Shown here piece after piece: positions 52,193 to 63,567 of a stretch of DNA of 64,000 bases. Below the pieces are notes generated by a model. The model searched no databases. It was not told the origin of the DNA and saw only the letters and a list, made by a program, of their open reading frames with translations. Source of the DNA: Comamonas serinivorans (lineage in GTDB: Bacteria > Pseudomonadota > Gammaproteobacteria > Burkholderiales > Burkholderiaceae_C); contig NZ_CP021455.1 of assembly GCF_002158865.1 (NCBI RefSeq), forward strand, positions 3,162,001 to 3,226,000, read 5' to 3'. The first letter of the stretch is position 1; every line of letters starts with the position of its first letter. A program made the position numbers and the translations under genes.

Positions 52193-54343
52193 TCAAGCGC
52201 GGCGGCGGCGTGCGGCCAAGCCCGCCAGCACACCAGCTAGGCCCAGCAGGCCCCAGACCGAGCTGGCCGGCACCGGCAGCGCGACCGCCTGGGTCAGCTG
52301 CACGCTGCGCGTGGTCTGGGCCGGCAGGTGGTCGGCATCGCCCGCCTGCGCGGCCACGATCACGCACTCGCCCACGGCCAGCATGGTCACCGTCGTGCCC
52401 GAGACGCTGCACACCGCCGGGTCTTGCGACGCGTAGGTGATGGGCAGGCCCAGCGACGAGGTGGCCGGATCGACGTCAAAGGTCTGGTTGGCCACGAACA
52501 CACGGCTGGCCGGTGTGGGCTGCGGGAAGTCCACGGTCTGCGTCAGCTGGAAGAAGGCATCCGCCGCCAGATCCGCCGCCATGACGTGGCTGAGCGGGTT
52601 GACGGTGCCCGACACGCCGCCACCCCACTGGCCAAAGACCGCGGGCGCCACGGGCACCGCCTGCAACTGCAGCGGGGTGCCGGTGGCCACGGCCCATTGG
52701 CCGGCGCCCTGGGCGCGCAGCTCGGTCGCGGGTTGCACGTCGATGCTGCCAGCCCCCAGGCCCGAGGTGCTGAGCGTCAGGCAGCGCACGCTGACGGCGG
52801 TGTCCGTGGTCTGGCTGCCGGCGGTTGCGGCATCGCCATCGGTCAGCATGGTGACGGGCAGCAGCGAGAGCGTGCCCGTGGCGCTGAGGCTGGCCTGGTT
52901 GGCAATCTGCACATCGCCCGAGCACAGGGGGTCCACCGTCACGCGGTAGCCCACGGACAGCGGGGGCGCGCCCACGGCCATCGTGCCGCCTTGCACGGCG
53001 TTGGCGCCGGCGCCCAGGCGCACGGTCAGCGTGCGCGTGGCGGCGTTGTAGTCGGCCGCGTCGTCGCCGGCGGCGTCGGTCAGCGGCGCGCCGCCCACCT
53101 GCAGCGAGCCCGGCACGTAGCTCACGCCCGCGGGCAACGCGTTGCGCAGCACCAGGTTGCTGGCGCCGTCTTCGCCGGTGTTGCTGACGCTGACGGCGTA
53201 GGCCAGTTCGTCGCCCGGCAGCACCGCCGTGCCACCACCCTGCGGCGTCACCGTCATGGTGCTGGTGTTGAACGAGGGCACGTAGGTGTCGATCGAGGTG
53301 ATGAAGGTGGCCAGGCCGTAAACGTCGTACGTGCTGGTCGCCGACACGCTAGCTGTCGTGGCCCCCTGCGACAGGCGCGGCGTGATGTCCACCACGTCGA
53401 AATCCAGGCCTGCGAGACTGCGTGAGGCCCCCGTCAACCGCGGCAGATCGCCGGCGTTGGACACCGGCATGCCCAAGTAACTGCGCGAGCCATTGAAAAA
53501 GTTGTCAACTGGATTCTGCGCATCGAACAGCTGCCCGCCATTCACACGCAAGCCATCTCCAATGTAGGCGGCATCCCCCTCCAGGGCCACCACGCCCAAC
53601 TTGGCTGAAAACGGGCCGTTGGGCACTTGAAACCCCGAGATGGTGGCGTTGGCAGGCGAACCGTATTGCACCAAGTCCATGCCATCGAACAAGGTCAGGT
53701 TGCGCAGCGGGTCGCTGGGCCGTTCGTAGAACACCACCATCCACCAGCCTGCATAGGCATAGGAGTCGTTGAGGTTGCGCACATCCCGGGTCGGGATGTT
53801 GCCCACCCGGTAGGCACCCGCACCGTGGGCCTGCACCAGCTGTGTCACATCGGCCCGGGCACGGTACCAGTTGCTGCCCAGCGAGGTAGTGGCCACGTTG
53901 CTGGCCGCCACCACCTGGCTGCTGCCACTGGCCGGCACCTCCAGCGTGGCCGTGACGGTGCCCGGCACTGGCGCAGTCCTCAGGGTGGCGCTCCAGTACA
54001 GCCACGCGTGCGTGACGGTGGCGCCGGCCGGCAGGTTCAGCACGGCCGTGCTGCGAGCCTGGCTGGGCGTGATGCTGGTGTTGGCCCACGCCGTTCCCTT
54101 GTCTTCGGCCCGCCAGAACACGTCGATTTCATTGGCCGCGATGCCACTGCCGCAAGCACCCGCCGTGCTCACCGTGCCCACCACCGGCGCTGGCGTGCCC
54201 GCCGTGCACGATTGCCCCAGCGTGTTGCCCATCAACACGAAATCACCCCGCTGGTTGACCTGCGCCACCTGCACGGGCGCCGCCCACGCCAGTTGCGCCA
54301 ATCCACCCATCGCCAACCCGACCCACCACGTTTGCCACCGCAT
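52193..54343 (-). CDS. DUF11-repeat exported protein with IPTL/PEP-CTERM-like tail
   Basis: 716 aa. Signal peptide (MRWQTWWVGLAMGGLAQLAW) is followed by a large beta-rich region with DUF11-type repeats (NTGEDGASNLVLRNALPAGV near residue 390). The C-terminus has a short motif VPASSVWGLLGLAGVLAGLA and a basic end RRRRA. That combination resembles the IPTL-CTERM and PEP-CTERM sorting signals, so it is probably surface-displayed through an exosortase-like system. It diverges from the patatin gene. Confidence 0.82.
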   Translation of the reverse strand: MRWQTWWVGLAMGGLAQLAWAAPVQVAQVNQRGDFVLMGNTLGQSCTAGTPAPVVGTVSTAGACGSGIAANEIDVFWRAEDKGTAWANTSITPSQARSTAVLNLPAGATVTHAWLYWSATLRTAPVPGTVTATLEVPASGSSQVVAASNVATTSLGSNWYRARADVTQLVQAHGAGAYRVGNIPTRDVRNLNDSYAYAGWWMVVFYERPSDPLRNLTLFDGMDLVQYGSPANATISGFQVPNGPFSAKLGVVALEGDAAYIGDGLRVNGGQLFDAQNPVDNFFNGSRSYLGMPVSNAGDLPRLTGASRSLAGLDFDVVDITPRLSQGATTASVSATSTYDVYGLATFITSIDTYVPSFNTSTMTVTPQGGGTAVLPGDELAYAVSVSNTGEDGASNLVLRNALPAGVSYVPGSLQVGGAPLTDAAGDDAADYNAATRTLTVRLGAGANAVQGGTMAVGAPPLSVGYRVTVDPLCSGDVQIANQASLSATGTLSLLPVTMLTDGDAATAGSQTTDTAVSVRCLTLSTSGLGAGSIDVQPATELRAQGAGQWAVATGTPLQLQAVPVAPAVFGQWGGGVSGTVNPLSHVMAADLAADAFFQLTQTVDFPQPTPASRVFVANQTFDVDPATSSLGLPITYASQDPAVCSVSGTTVTMLAVGECVIVAAQAGDADHLPAQTTRSVQLTQAVALPVPASSVWGLLGLAGVLAGLAARRRRA

Positions 54344-54472
54344 CGCCTTCTCCACGTCAAGTTTGAAACACCGTGTTTCAACGCGCGAGACGATACGGCC
54401 CGGGACGGGCTTTGCCCATCACTGAAATTCGGTATTTTGCAGACCCCGTGCGCGCTGACCGAGAATGCAGCG

Positions 54473-55750
54473 GTGACCCCGGCAAGCCTCCCCTCCCCGA
54501 CAAAAACCGCGCTCGTGCTCTCGGGCGGCGGTGCGCGCGCCGCCTACCAGGTGGGCGTGCTGCAAGCGCTGGCCTGGCTGCAGCGCGCCAACAACCGGCA
54601 CGACCACGCCTCGCCCTTCAACATCCTGGTCGGCACCTCGGCCGGCGCCATGAACGCTGCCGCCGTGGCCTGCGGCGCCGATCACTTCGGCCTGACCGTG
54701 GGCCGCATGGCGCGCGCCTGGCGCAATGTGCACACCGATCAGGTCTACCGCACCGACTCGCTGGCCATGCTGCGCTCGGGCGCGCACTGGGTCAGCGTGC
54801 TGTCCGCGGGGTGGATGCTCACGCGCTGGCTGCGCCTGCACCCCAAATCCATCCTGGACAACGCGCCGCTGCGCCGCGTGCTGCACGAGCTGGTGCCGCT
54901 CGAGCGCCTGCCGCTGCAGTTTGCGCAAGGCCACCTCCAGGGCCTGGCGGTCACCGCCTCCAGCTACGCCATGGGCGACCACGTCACCTTCTACCAGTCG
55001 GCCTCGCCCATGCGGCCCTGGAGCCGCACGCAGCGCCGGGCCGTGTCCGAAGCCCTCACGCACGAACACCTGCTGGCCTCGACAGCCATCCCGTTCATCT
55101 TTCCGGCGCAGGCGCTGAGCCTGGGCGGCCAGACCAGCTGGTTCGGCGACGGCACCCTGCGCCAGATGTCGCCCATCGCGCCGGCCATTCACCTGGGCGC
55201 CGAACGCGTGTTCGTGGTTGGCGTGGGCCGGCAGAACGAATCGGGCACCACCTGGCCGACCACGGCCAGCCGCTACCCCAGCCTGGCCCAGGTGGCCGGG
55301 CACGCGCTGTCGGGCATCTTTCTGGACGCGCTGGCCATGGACGTGGAGCGGCTGCAGCGCATCAACCACACACTCAGCCTCATGGACCCCGCCAAGCGCG
55401 CGCACAGCGAGCTGCGCCCCATCGAGCTGCTGCTCATCTCGCCCTCGCAGCGGCTGGACACCCTGGCCGCGCGCCACATGGCGGACCTGCCGCTGTCGGT
55501 GCGCACCCTGCTCAAGGTGCTGGGCGCCCCGGTCGAGGCCGCCGTGGCCAACGCCGACACGCTGGAAGGCCGAAACGCCGCCGGCGCCGCCCTGGCCAGC
55601 TACCTGCTGTTCGAGGCCAGCTACACCCACGAGCTGATCAACCTGGGCTGGCGCGACGCCATGGCCCAGCGCGACGCGGTCTGCGCCTTTTTCGGCTGGA
55701 CCCTGCCGGCCGCGCGCGGCGATGCGCCCCACGCCAGCCACACCGCCTGA
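54473..55750 (+). CDS. Patatin-like phospholipase
   Basis: 425 aa from a GTG at 54473. The oxyanion loop SGGGARAAYQVG lies at residues 17-28, the nucleophile Ser56 in GTSAG, and the dyad Asp in FGDGTLRQMSP near residue 226. No signal peptide is visible. It resembles cytosolic patatin-family lipases that act on membrane lipids or polyhydroxyalkanoate-type esters; substrate unknown. No ATG in the same frame lies close upstream. Confidence 0.88.
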   Translation: MTPASLPSPTKTALVLSGGGARAAYQVGVLQALAWLQRANNRHDHASPFNILVGTSAGAMNAAAVACGADHFGLTVGRMARAWRNVHTDQVYRTDSLAMLRSGAHWVSVLSAGWMLTRWLRLHPKSILDNAPLRRVLHELVPLERLPLQFAQGHLQGLAVTASSYAMGDHVTFYQSASPMRPWSRTQRRAVSEALTHEHLLASTAIPFIFPAQALSLGGQTSWFGDGTLRQMSPIAPAIHLGAERVFVVGVGRQNESGTTWPTTASRYPSLAQVAGHALSGIFLDALAMDVERLQRINHTLSLMDPAKRAHSELRPIELLLISPSQRLDTLAARHMADLPLSVRTLLKVLGAPVEAAVANADTLEGRNAAGAALASYLLFEASYTHELINLGWRDAMAQRDAVCAFFGWTLPAARGDAPHASHTA

Positions 55751-56224
55751 GGCCGGGTGCTTCGGCGGCCCACGTCAGAAGTCGCCATTGATTGGCACAG
55801 TATCACCATGCTGCCGTTTTCATGACAACGACAGCAACCGCATACTGCAACCCAAGATCACTTAAACCAGATCGTCTATCCCCAGGCAGCCGCGCCACCC
55901 CGTGTGCCGGCGCGTGGGTGAACGCGCCCTTGCGGTCTGCAGCCTGGCCGCTCGGCACCTCGCCGGACTCAGCCGCGTCAGCACCCGAACCGCGCGTTCG
56001 GCAGAACGCGCTGAAAGCCGCGCGCGAGGCTGAGCAACTGGCCGAGCTGGACGGGCGCGCGAACCCTGCCCACCCGCGCGCGAACGGCCTGCGAAATCCG
56101 CCTGCGAATCGGCGGCGCTTCGGGCCGCCAGGTCGGCCCACACGCGACAGGCCCGTGCCCCCTGGGCCGGCACGATGGCCCCGCAGTTCATCGCGAGCGA
56201 TCGCCCACCCTTCAGGAGACACGC
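55751..56224. other. 474-bp gap upstream of the cyclase gene
   Basis: Contains copy 16 of the palindromic element (55797-55848). The remainder shows GC-rich ORFs that I do not believe are genes and no recognisable promoter. Confidence 0.5.
55797..55848. repeat. 52-bp palindromic element, copy 16
   Basis: Arms ACAGTAT (55797-55803) / ATACTGC (55842-55848) and inner CGTT (55815-55818) / AACG (55827-55830). Confidence 0.82.
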
Positions 56225-57202
56225 ATGACACGATTTCCCGGCGCCTGGCTGGCCGGCCTGTGCCTGGCGTTTGCCGGCCACGCCCACGGTGACCATTCGG
56301 CGGCCACCCTCAGCGCCAACAACGGCAGCCCCTGGTTCCCCTCTGTCTGGGGCCCAAGCGACGAAATCGGCGCGGCCAACCGCCTGACGCCGGACAAGGT
56401 GCTGGCCGCCAAGGACCTCATCCGGACCGGCAAGACCTATTCGCTGGGCATCACCGTGGGCGCGGACACCCCGGCTTACGGCGCCGTGCGGCGCTGCTCG
56501 GTGTACGTGGTGGCGGGCCGCATGGGCGCGTCCAAGGGCGCCGGCCCCAACGAACTCATCTCGAACGACGACATGCTCAACTGCTGGAACGGCGTGGGCA
56601 CGCAGCTCGACGGCCTGGGCCACATCGGCATCGGCGAGCACTACTACAACGGCCACAAATGGGGCGACATCACCGCCATCGACGGGCTGAAGAAGCTGGG
56701 CACGGACAAGGTGCCCCCGATGGTGACGCGCGCCGTGCTGCTGGACATGGCCGCCCTCTTCGGCCAGAACCCGGTGAAGGAAGGCACGGCCTTCAACCGC
56801 CCGGAGATCGACGCCGCCCTGAAGCGGCAGAACGTCAGCATCCGCGAAGGCGACGTGGTGCTGTTCCACACCGGCTGGCTCGATGTGGCGGCCACCGACC
56901 CCAAGCGCTACAGCACCGTGGAGCCCGGCCTGGGCCGCGAGGGCGCGCACTACCTGGCGAGCAAGGGGGTGGTGGCCGTGGGCGCCGACTCGAACGCGCT
57001 GGAGGTGATGCCGTTCGAGTCCGGCGCGGGCGCCTTCGAGGTGCACCAGATCCTGCTGGCCCGCAACGGCATCTACATCCTGGAGAACATCCAGACCCGC
57101 GAACTGGCGAAAGACGGGGTGAGCGAGTTCCTGTTCGTGCTGGGCCAGAGCAAGTACAAGGGCGCGGTGCAAACCATGATCAACCCGATCGGCATCCGCT
57201 GA
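56225..57202 (+). CDS. Exported cyclase-family (kynurenine formamidase-like) protein
   Basis: 325 aa. Signal peptide to about residue 22 (AFAGHAHG). The domain has a variant of the metal-binding HxGTHxDxxxH motif, GVGTQLDGLGHIG near residue 125, typical of long putative cyclases. Function in this form is unknown. GGAG lies 8 nt before the ATG. No regulator is adjacent. Confidence 0.85.
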   Translation: MTRFPGAWLAGLCLAFAGHAHGDHSAATLSANNGSPWFPSVWGPSDEIGAANRLTPDKVLAAKDLIRTGKTYSLGITVGADTPAYGAVRRCSVYVVAGRMGASKGAGPNELISNDDMLNCWNGVGTQLDGLGHIGIGEHYYNGHKWGDITAIDGLKKLGTDKVPPMVTRAVLLDMAALFGQNPVKEGTAFNRPEIDAALKRQNVSIREGDVVLFHTGWLDVAATDPKRYSTVEPGLGREGAHYLASKGVVAVGADSNALEVMPFESGAGAFEVHQILLARNGIYILENIQTRELAKDGVSEFLFVLGQSKYKGAVQTMINPIGIR

Positions 57203-57309
57203 TCGGACCGGGATCCGCGGTCCCTTGACGGCCGCCTGACGCCGGGCGTGCGGCACCTTCGGCCGCTCGGTGGTCAGGCCCGCCTGCTCGGGCCTCGGTC
57301 TTTCACTCA

Positions 57310-57361
57310 GCAGTATTCAGCCATTCCCGATCATCTACGATCGGAGATAGACCCATACCCC
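57310..57361. repeat. 52-bp palindromic element, copy 17 (diverged inner arms)
   Basis: Arms GCAGTAT (57310-57316) / ATACCCC (57355-57361); the inner stem is CCGATC (57327-57332) / GATCGG (57339-57344). It lies immediately beside the clpB terminator. Confidence 0.82.
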
Positions 57362-57363
57362 AT

Positions 57364-57399
57364 GAAAAAGCGCCACATGCCGCACAGGCATGTGGCGCA
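57364..57399 (-). terminator. Rho-independent terminator of clpB
   Basis: Minus-strand stem GCGCCACATGCC / GGCATGTGGCGC with a short loop, followed by five T. A strong hairpin 53 nt after the clpB stop. Confidence 0.9.
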
Positions 57400-57451
57400 G
57401 GGGCCGGTTGTCAGCGTGGGGCGCCAGTGCTCGGGGCACCGGGCCACCGCC

Positions 57452-60046
<2,595 letters not shown>

Positions 60047-60070
60047 GGGTGGTGTGTTCTCCAATGCGGG

Positions 60071-60100
60071 ATATCTGGGACGCTGCCGCGCCAATTCAAG
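60071..60100 (-). promoter_or_regulatory. Sigma-32 (RpoH) promoter of clpB
   Basis: On the minus strand CTTGAA (60095-60100) is followed after 15 nt by CCCAGATAT (60071-60079). This fits the heat-shock consensus CTTGAA-N13-15-CCCCATNT. It lies just upstream of the clpB ribosome-binding site. Confidence 0.8.
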
Positions 60101-60259
60101 CCCGTTCGCGCGCTCAATGTCCCCATTTCCTGACATGGGGCGCCGCCGGGGGCTGTTAGGCTGCGACTATATTGATGGTTTGCCCTGGGCCGGAGCGGCT
60201 ACTCACACCTGGGGTAAATTTGATTCAGGCCCCGGCTACTTGAAAGAAAGGTTTTTGAC

Positions 60260-60616
60260 ATGAGCGAACAAGCCAACAACGCCAAGGATTTCGTGGACGA
60301 CGTCGCCGAGAAAGCCCACGAGGCCGTCGACAAGGCGCACGACAAGACCCAGCAGGCCATCGACGACGCCGACGACAAAGCCCGCACCATCCGCGACGAA
60401 CTGCGCCCCGCCATCGACGCCCTGAACGCCCGCGTGCAGGACCTGGCATCGCGCACGCGCCAGGCCGCCTGCGACAAGCGGGACCAGACCAAGGAAACCG
60501 TGCAGGCCTACGCCGACCGGACCAGCGCCTACGTGGTCGAGCAACCGCTGAAGTCGGTGGCGATTGCCGCCGCCGCCGGCGCGGTGCTGGCCTTGCTGCT
60601 GGGCCGCCGCCACTGA
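60260..60616 (+). CDS. DUF883 (ElaB/YqjD-like) membrane protein
   Basis: 118 aa. A long charged amphipathic helix (NNAKDFVDDVAEKAHEAVDK onward) is followed by one C-terminal transmembrane segment (SVAIAAAAGAVLALLLGRRH). Such stress-induced tail-anchored proteins bind ribosomes. It diverges from clpB. Confidence 0.88.
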   Translation: MSEQANNAKDFVDDVAEKAHEAVDKAHDKTQQAIDDADDKARTIRDELRPAIDALNARVQDLASRTRQAACDKRDQTKETVQAYADRTSAYVVEQPLKSVAIAAAAGAVLALLLGRRH

Positions 60617-60640
60617 TTGCCGCCCGCCCCCAAGCTTGAT

Positions 60641-60692
60641 GCAGTATGCCTGCATTGCCGTTCAACGTTGATCGGGAATGCAGGCATACTGC
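60641..60692. repeat. 52-bp palindromic element, copy 18 (best-conserved)
   Basis: Perfect 16-bp outer arms GCAGTATGCCTGCATT (60641-60656) / AATGCAGGCATACTGC (60677-60692), with GCCG / CGGG inside. The most stable copy; it fills the gap between the DUF883 and BON genes. Confidence 0.92.
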
Positions 60693-60733
60693 CTTTCTAA
60701 TCCCCTGATTTTCCATCGTTCAAAGGACGCTTC

Positions 60734-61048
60734 ATGAAACGCATGCACACGCTGGCCCTGGCGCTGACCCTGGGCCTGGCTGCCGTGGCCACCACCGGCT
60801 GCTCGGTGGCGCGCAACCAACAATCTGCGGGCGGCTACGTGGACGACGCCGCCATCACCACCAAGGTGAAGTCCAGCTTCGCCACCGACCCCACCGTGTC
60901 GGCCATGGCCATCAAGGTCGAAACGCTGAACGGCGAGGTGCTGCTCTCGGGCTTCGCCAAATCCGAGGCCGAACGCAACCAGGCGGCCGAACTGGCCCGC
61001 AACATCGCCGGCGTGAAGCTCGTGCGCAACGCCATCGCCGTGCGCTGA
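60734..61048 (+). CDS. BON-domain lipoprotein
   Basis: 104 aa. Lipobox ATTGC with Cys23, then a single BON domain (DDAAITTKVKSSFATDPTVS, then VETLNGEVLLSGFAKSEAER). BON proteins such as OsmY and DolP act at the envelope and outer membrane. It follows the DUF883 gene. Confidence 0.9.
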   Translation: MKRMHTLALALTLGLAAVATTGCSVARNQQSAGGYVDDAAITTKVKSSFATDPTVSAMAIKVETLNGEVLLSGFAKSEAERNQAAELARNIAGVKLVRNAIAVR

Positions 61049-61572
61049 GCGACAGGGGCGACCGAGGGCGCCGCGCCAGTCCGGCGCGCCGGACCCTCCC
61101 CGATGGCGGGGTCCCCCTCTTCACGCGCCGGTGCCCAGACGAGACCATCGAGCGGCGCACCGCTGGTGGCAACCATCCGGGGGCTTTGCAACCTGACCAG
61201 CGGCCTGATGGCGTGCGGCACAGGCTCGCCCCCTCCCGCTCCGCCCGCTCCTTCAACCCAGCGGGCCGCCCTGAGTCTCCAGACCCTCGCGTCGGCCCGA
61301 CGCTGCAGCGGCCACGCTTTTGCCGCGATCAACCACGCCAATCGTGCGATGCGTGGCGTGCAGCGGGCGAGCGGCTTGGGCGGCTGAACGCACCTGAAAA
61401 CCCGCGGACAGCCCGCCTCACGGATGGCGTGTGCGTTTCGCCAGGCGAGACGACAGGGTCTGGGACAGGGCCTACACCGCGATTCGCCGAGAATCCTGCG
61501 CATCCGTCGCTCCGCCCATGCCGGCTGAGGGCCTGACCGCAGGTCCGCCCCCGCCCGAGGTTTTTTCGCGCC
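61049..61572. other. 524-bp gap with nothing recognisable
   Basis: A GC-rich hairpin-prone stretch near 61060-61090 follows the BON gene. I see no ORF, promoter, terminator with a T run, or repeat copy. Confidence 0.5.
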
Positions 61573-63264
61573 ATGCCTGTTTCGCTTCGCCTTGCCCGGG
61601 CCCACCTCCCGTTTCTGGACTGGCCGCGCCTCACGGCCGCCCAGGCCCGCCAGGAAATCCTGGCCGGCTTCACCGTGGCCCTGCTGGTGGTGCCGCAAAG
61701 CATTGCCTACGCCACGCTGGCCGGCATGCCGGCCATCACCGGCATCTACGCCGCCCTGATCCCGGCCTTCATCGCCTTGCTGTTTTGCCGTTCGCAACGC
61801 CTGGGCGTGGGGCCCACGGCGCTGACCAGCATGCTGATCGCGGCCTCGCTGGCCCCGCTGGCCCAGCCCGGCAGCGCGAACTGGGTCAACCTGGCGCTGT
61901 GGCTGGCCCTGCTCAGCGGCCTGATGCAGCTGGCCATGGGCGTGTTGCGCGCGGGCTGGCTGATGAACCTGATCGCGTCCCCGGTGATGATGGCCTTCAC
62001 CCAGGCCTCCGCCCTGCTCATCGTGTGGTCCCAGGTGCGGCCGCTGGTGGGCTGGACGCCGCCGCCCAACGGCCAGCCGTTCTGGACCGGCGCACATTGG
62101 CAGGCCTGCGCCATGGGGCTGGCCAGCCTGGTGCTGATGGTGGTGCTGCGTCGGCTGGCGCCGCGCCTGCCGGCCATCCTGGCGGCCGTGGTGCTGGCCG
62201 GCCTGGCCAGCTGGGCGCTGGGGTTCGAACAGCTGGGCGGCGAAGTCGTGGGGCCGGTGCCGTCGGGCTTTCCGGCCCTGGCCCTGCCCCACTGGCCGGG
62301 CTGGACCGAACTCGGCACCCTGATCGTGCCCGCGGCCGTGATTGCGCTGGTCAGCCTGCTGGAGACGGCCTCGAGCGCACGCGTGGACAACCAGGACAAG
62401 GGGCTGCCCTGGGACCAGGACCAGGACATGATCGGCCAGGGCCTGTCCAAGATCGCGGCCGCGTTCAGCGGCAGCTTTGCCACCAGCACTTCGTTCTCGC
62501 GCTCGGCGCTGAACCTGGCGGCCGGCGCCCAGACGGCCTGGGCCAACGCGGTCTGCATCGCGGGCGTGGCGCTGACGCTGCTGTTGCTCACGCCCCTGCT
62601 GGCGCCGGTGCCACAGGCCACATTGGCCGCCATCGTCGTCATCACCGTGGTCAACCTGCTCAAGCCCAGCCAGTGGCGCGCGCTGTGGCGCATCTCGCGC
62701 ACCGAGGCGCTGACCGCCGCCGTCACCTTCGTCGTCACCCTGATCACGGCGCCACGCATCTACTGGGGCGTGGTGGCGGGCATCGTGCTGACGCTGACGC
62801 ACCTGCTGTACTGGCGGCTGCACCCGCGCATCATCGAAGTCGGCATGCACCCGGATGGCAGCCTGCGCGACCGCCACCTGTGGCACCTGCCGCCGCTGGC
62901 CCCGCACGTGCTGGCCCTGCGCATGGATGCGCCGCTGGACTTTTCCACGGCGCCCGCGTTTGAAAAAGGCGCGCTGGACGCCCTGCGCCGCGCCCCGCAC
63001 ACGCGGCATTTCTTCTTGTTTGCCCAGCCCATCAACCGCGTCGACGCCTCGGGCGTGGAGGCCTTTGCGCGCGTGCTGGCCGATTTGCGGCGCCAAGGCA
63101 TCACCCTGCACCTGGTGGGCCTGAAGCTGCCCGCTCAGCGTCTGCAACAGGCCGATCCGACGGGGCGCGAGCTGGTGCAGTACCGGACCGAGGCCGAAGC
63201 GCTGCACGCCATCAGCCGCCTGCCCGGCGACCACGAACCGCCCGCCTGGGGGGATCACATCTGA
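61573..63264 (+). CDS. SulP/SLC26-family anion transporter with STAS domain (2)
   Basis: 563 aa. SulP signature (GFTVALLVVPQSIAYATLAG and GIYAALIPAFIALLFC), about 11 transmembrane segments, then a C-terminal STAS domain (about residues 430-540). The conserved TSFSRSALNLAAGA loop is present. A sulfate or bicarbonate role is possible; substrate unknown. Confidence 0.93.
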   Translation: MPVSLRLARAHLPFLDWPRLTAAQARQEILAGFTVALLVVPQSIAYATLAGMPAITGIYAALIPAFIALLFCRSQRLGVGPTALTSMLIAASLAPLAQPGSANWVNLALWLALLSGLMQLAMGVLRAGWLMNLIASPVMMAFTQASALLIVWSQVRPLVGWTPPPNGQPFWTGAHWQACAMGLASLVLMVVLRRLAPRLPAILAAVVLAGLASWALGFEQLGGEVVGPVPSGFPALALPHWPGWTELGTLIVPAAVIALVSLLETASSARVDNQDKGLPWDQDQDMIGQGLSKIAAAFSGSFATSTSFSRSALNLAAGAQTAWANAVCIAGVALTLLLLTPLLAPVPQATLAAIVVITVVNLLKPSQWRALWRISRTEALTAAVTFVVTLITAPRIYWGVVAGIVLTLTHLLYWRLHPRIIEVGMHPDGSLRDRHLWHLPPLAPHVLALRMDAPLDFSTAPAFEKGALDALRRAPHTRHFFLFAQPINRVDASGVEAFARVLADLRRQGITLHLVGLKLPAQRLQQADPTGRELVQYRTEAEALHAISRLPGDHEPPAWGDHI

Positions 63265-63567
63265 GGCGAGGTCGCGGTGGGCTGTTGCGGACCCGCTGCG
63301 CGCATCCACGGCGCCCTGCTCAAAGGCCGAACGCCAGGGTGCAAGCGCGTGGATCGGCCATCGCCAGGATTGGCGCGATGGGCCTGGGCGTTCCGCCCGC
63401 CCTCGCTGTCCGCTTACCGGTGGCCCGCAGGGGCCGCCTGTTCACAACCGCGTGCGGCGCCAATTGAACAGACAGTATGGGCCTGTTTGCGCTGAATTGA
63501 CAACGGCAGACAAGGCATACTCCACAGGCGAAGCCATCGCATCGGCAGCGAACCACCAACCCGGGAC
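63265..63567. other. 303-bp gap between SulP and folE
   Basis: Contains copy 19 of the palindromic element (63472-63523) and nothing else I can support. Confidence 0.5.
63472..63523. repeat. 52-bp palindromic element, copy 19
   Basis: Arms ACAGTAT (63472-63478) / ATACTCC (63517-63523); inner right arm AACGGCA. Last copy in the window. Confidence 0.8.

Noticed and set aside
55803..56231. 142-codon minus-strand ORF upstream of the cyclase gene
   Set aside because: It spans a palindromic element and has no start context or motif.
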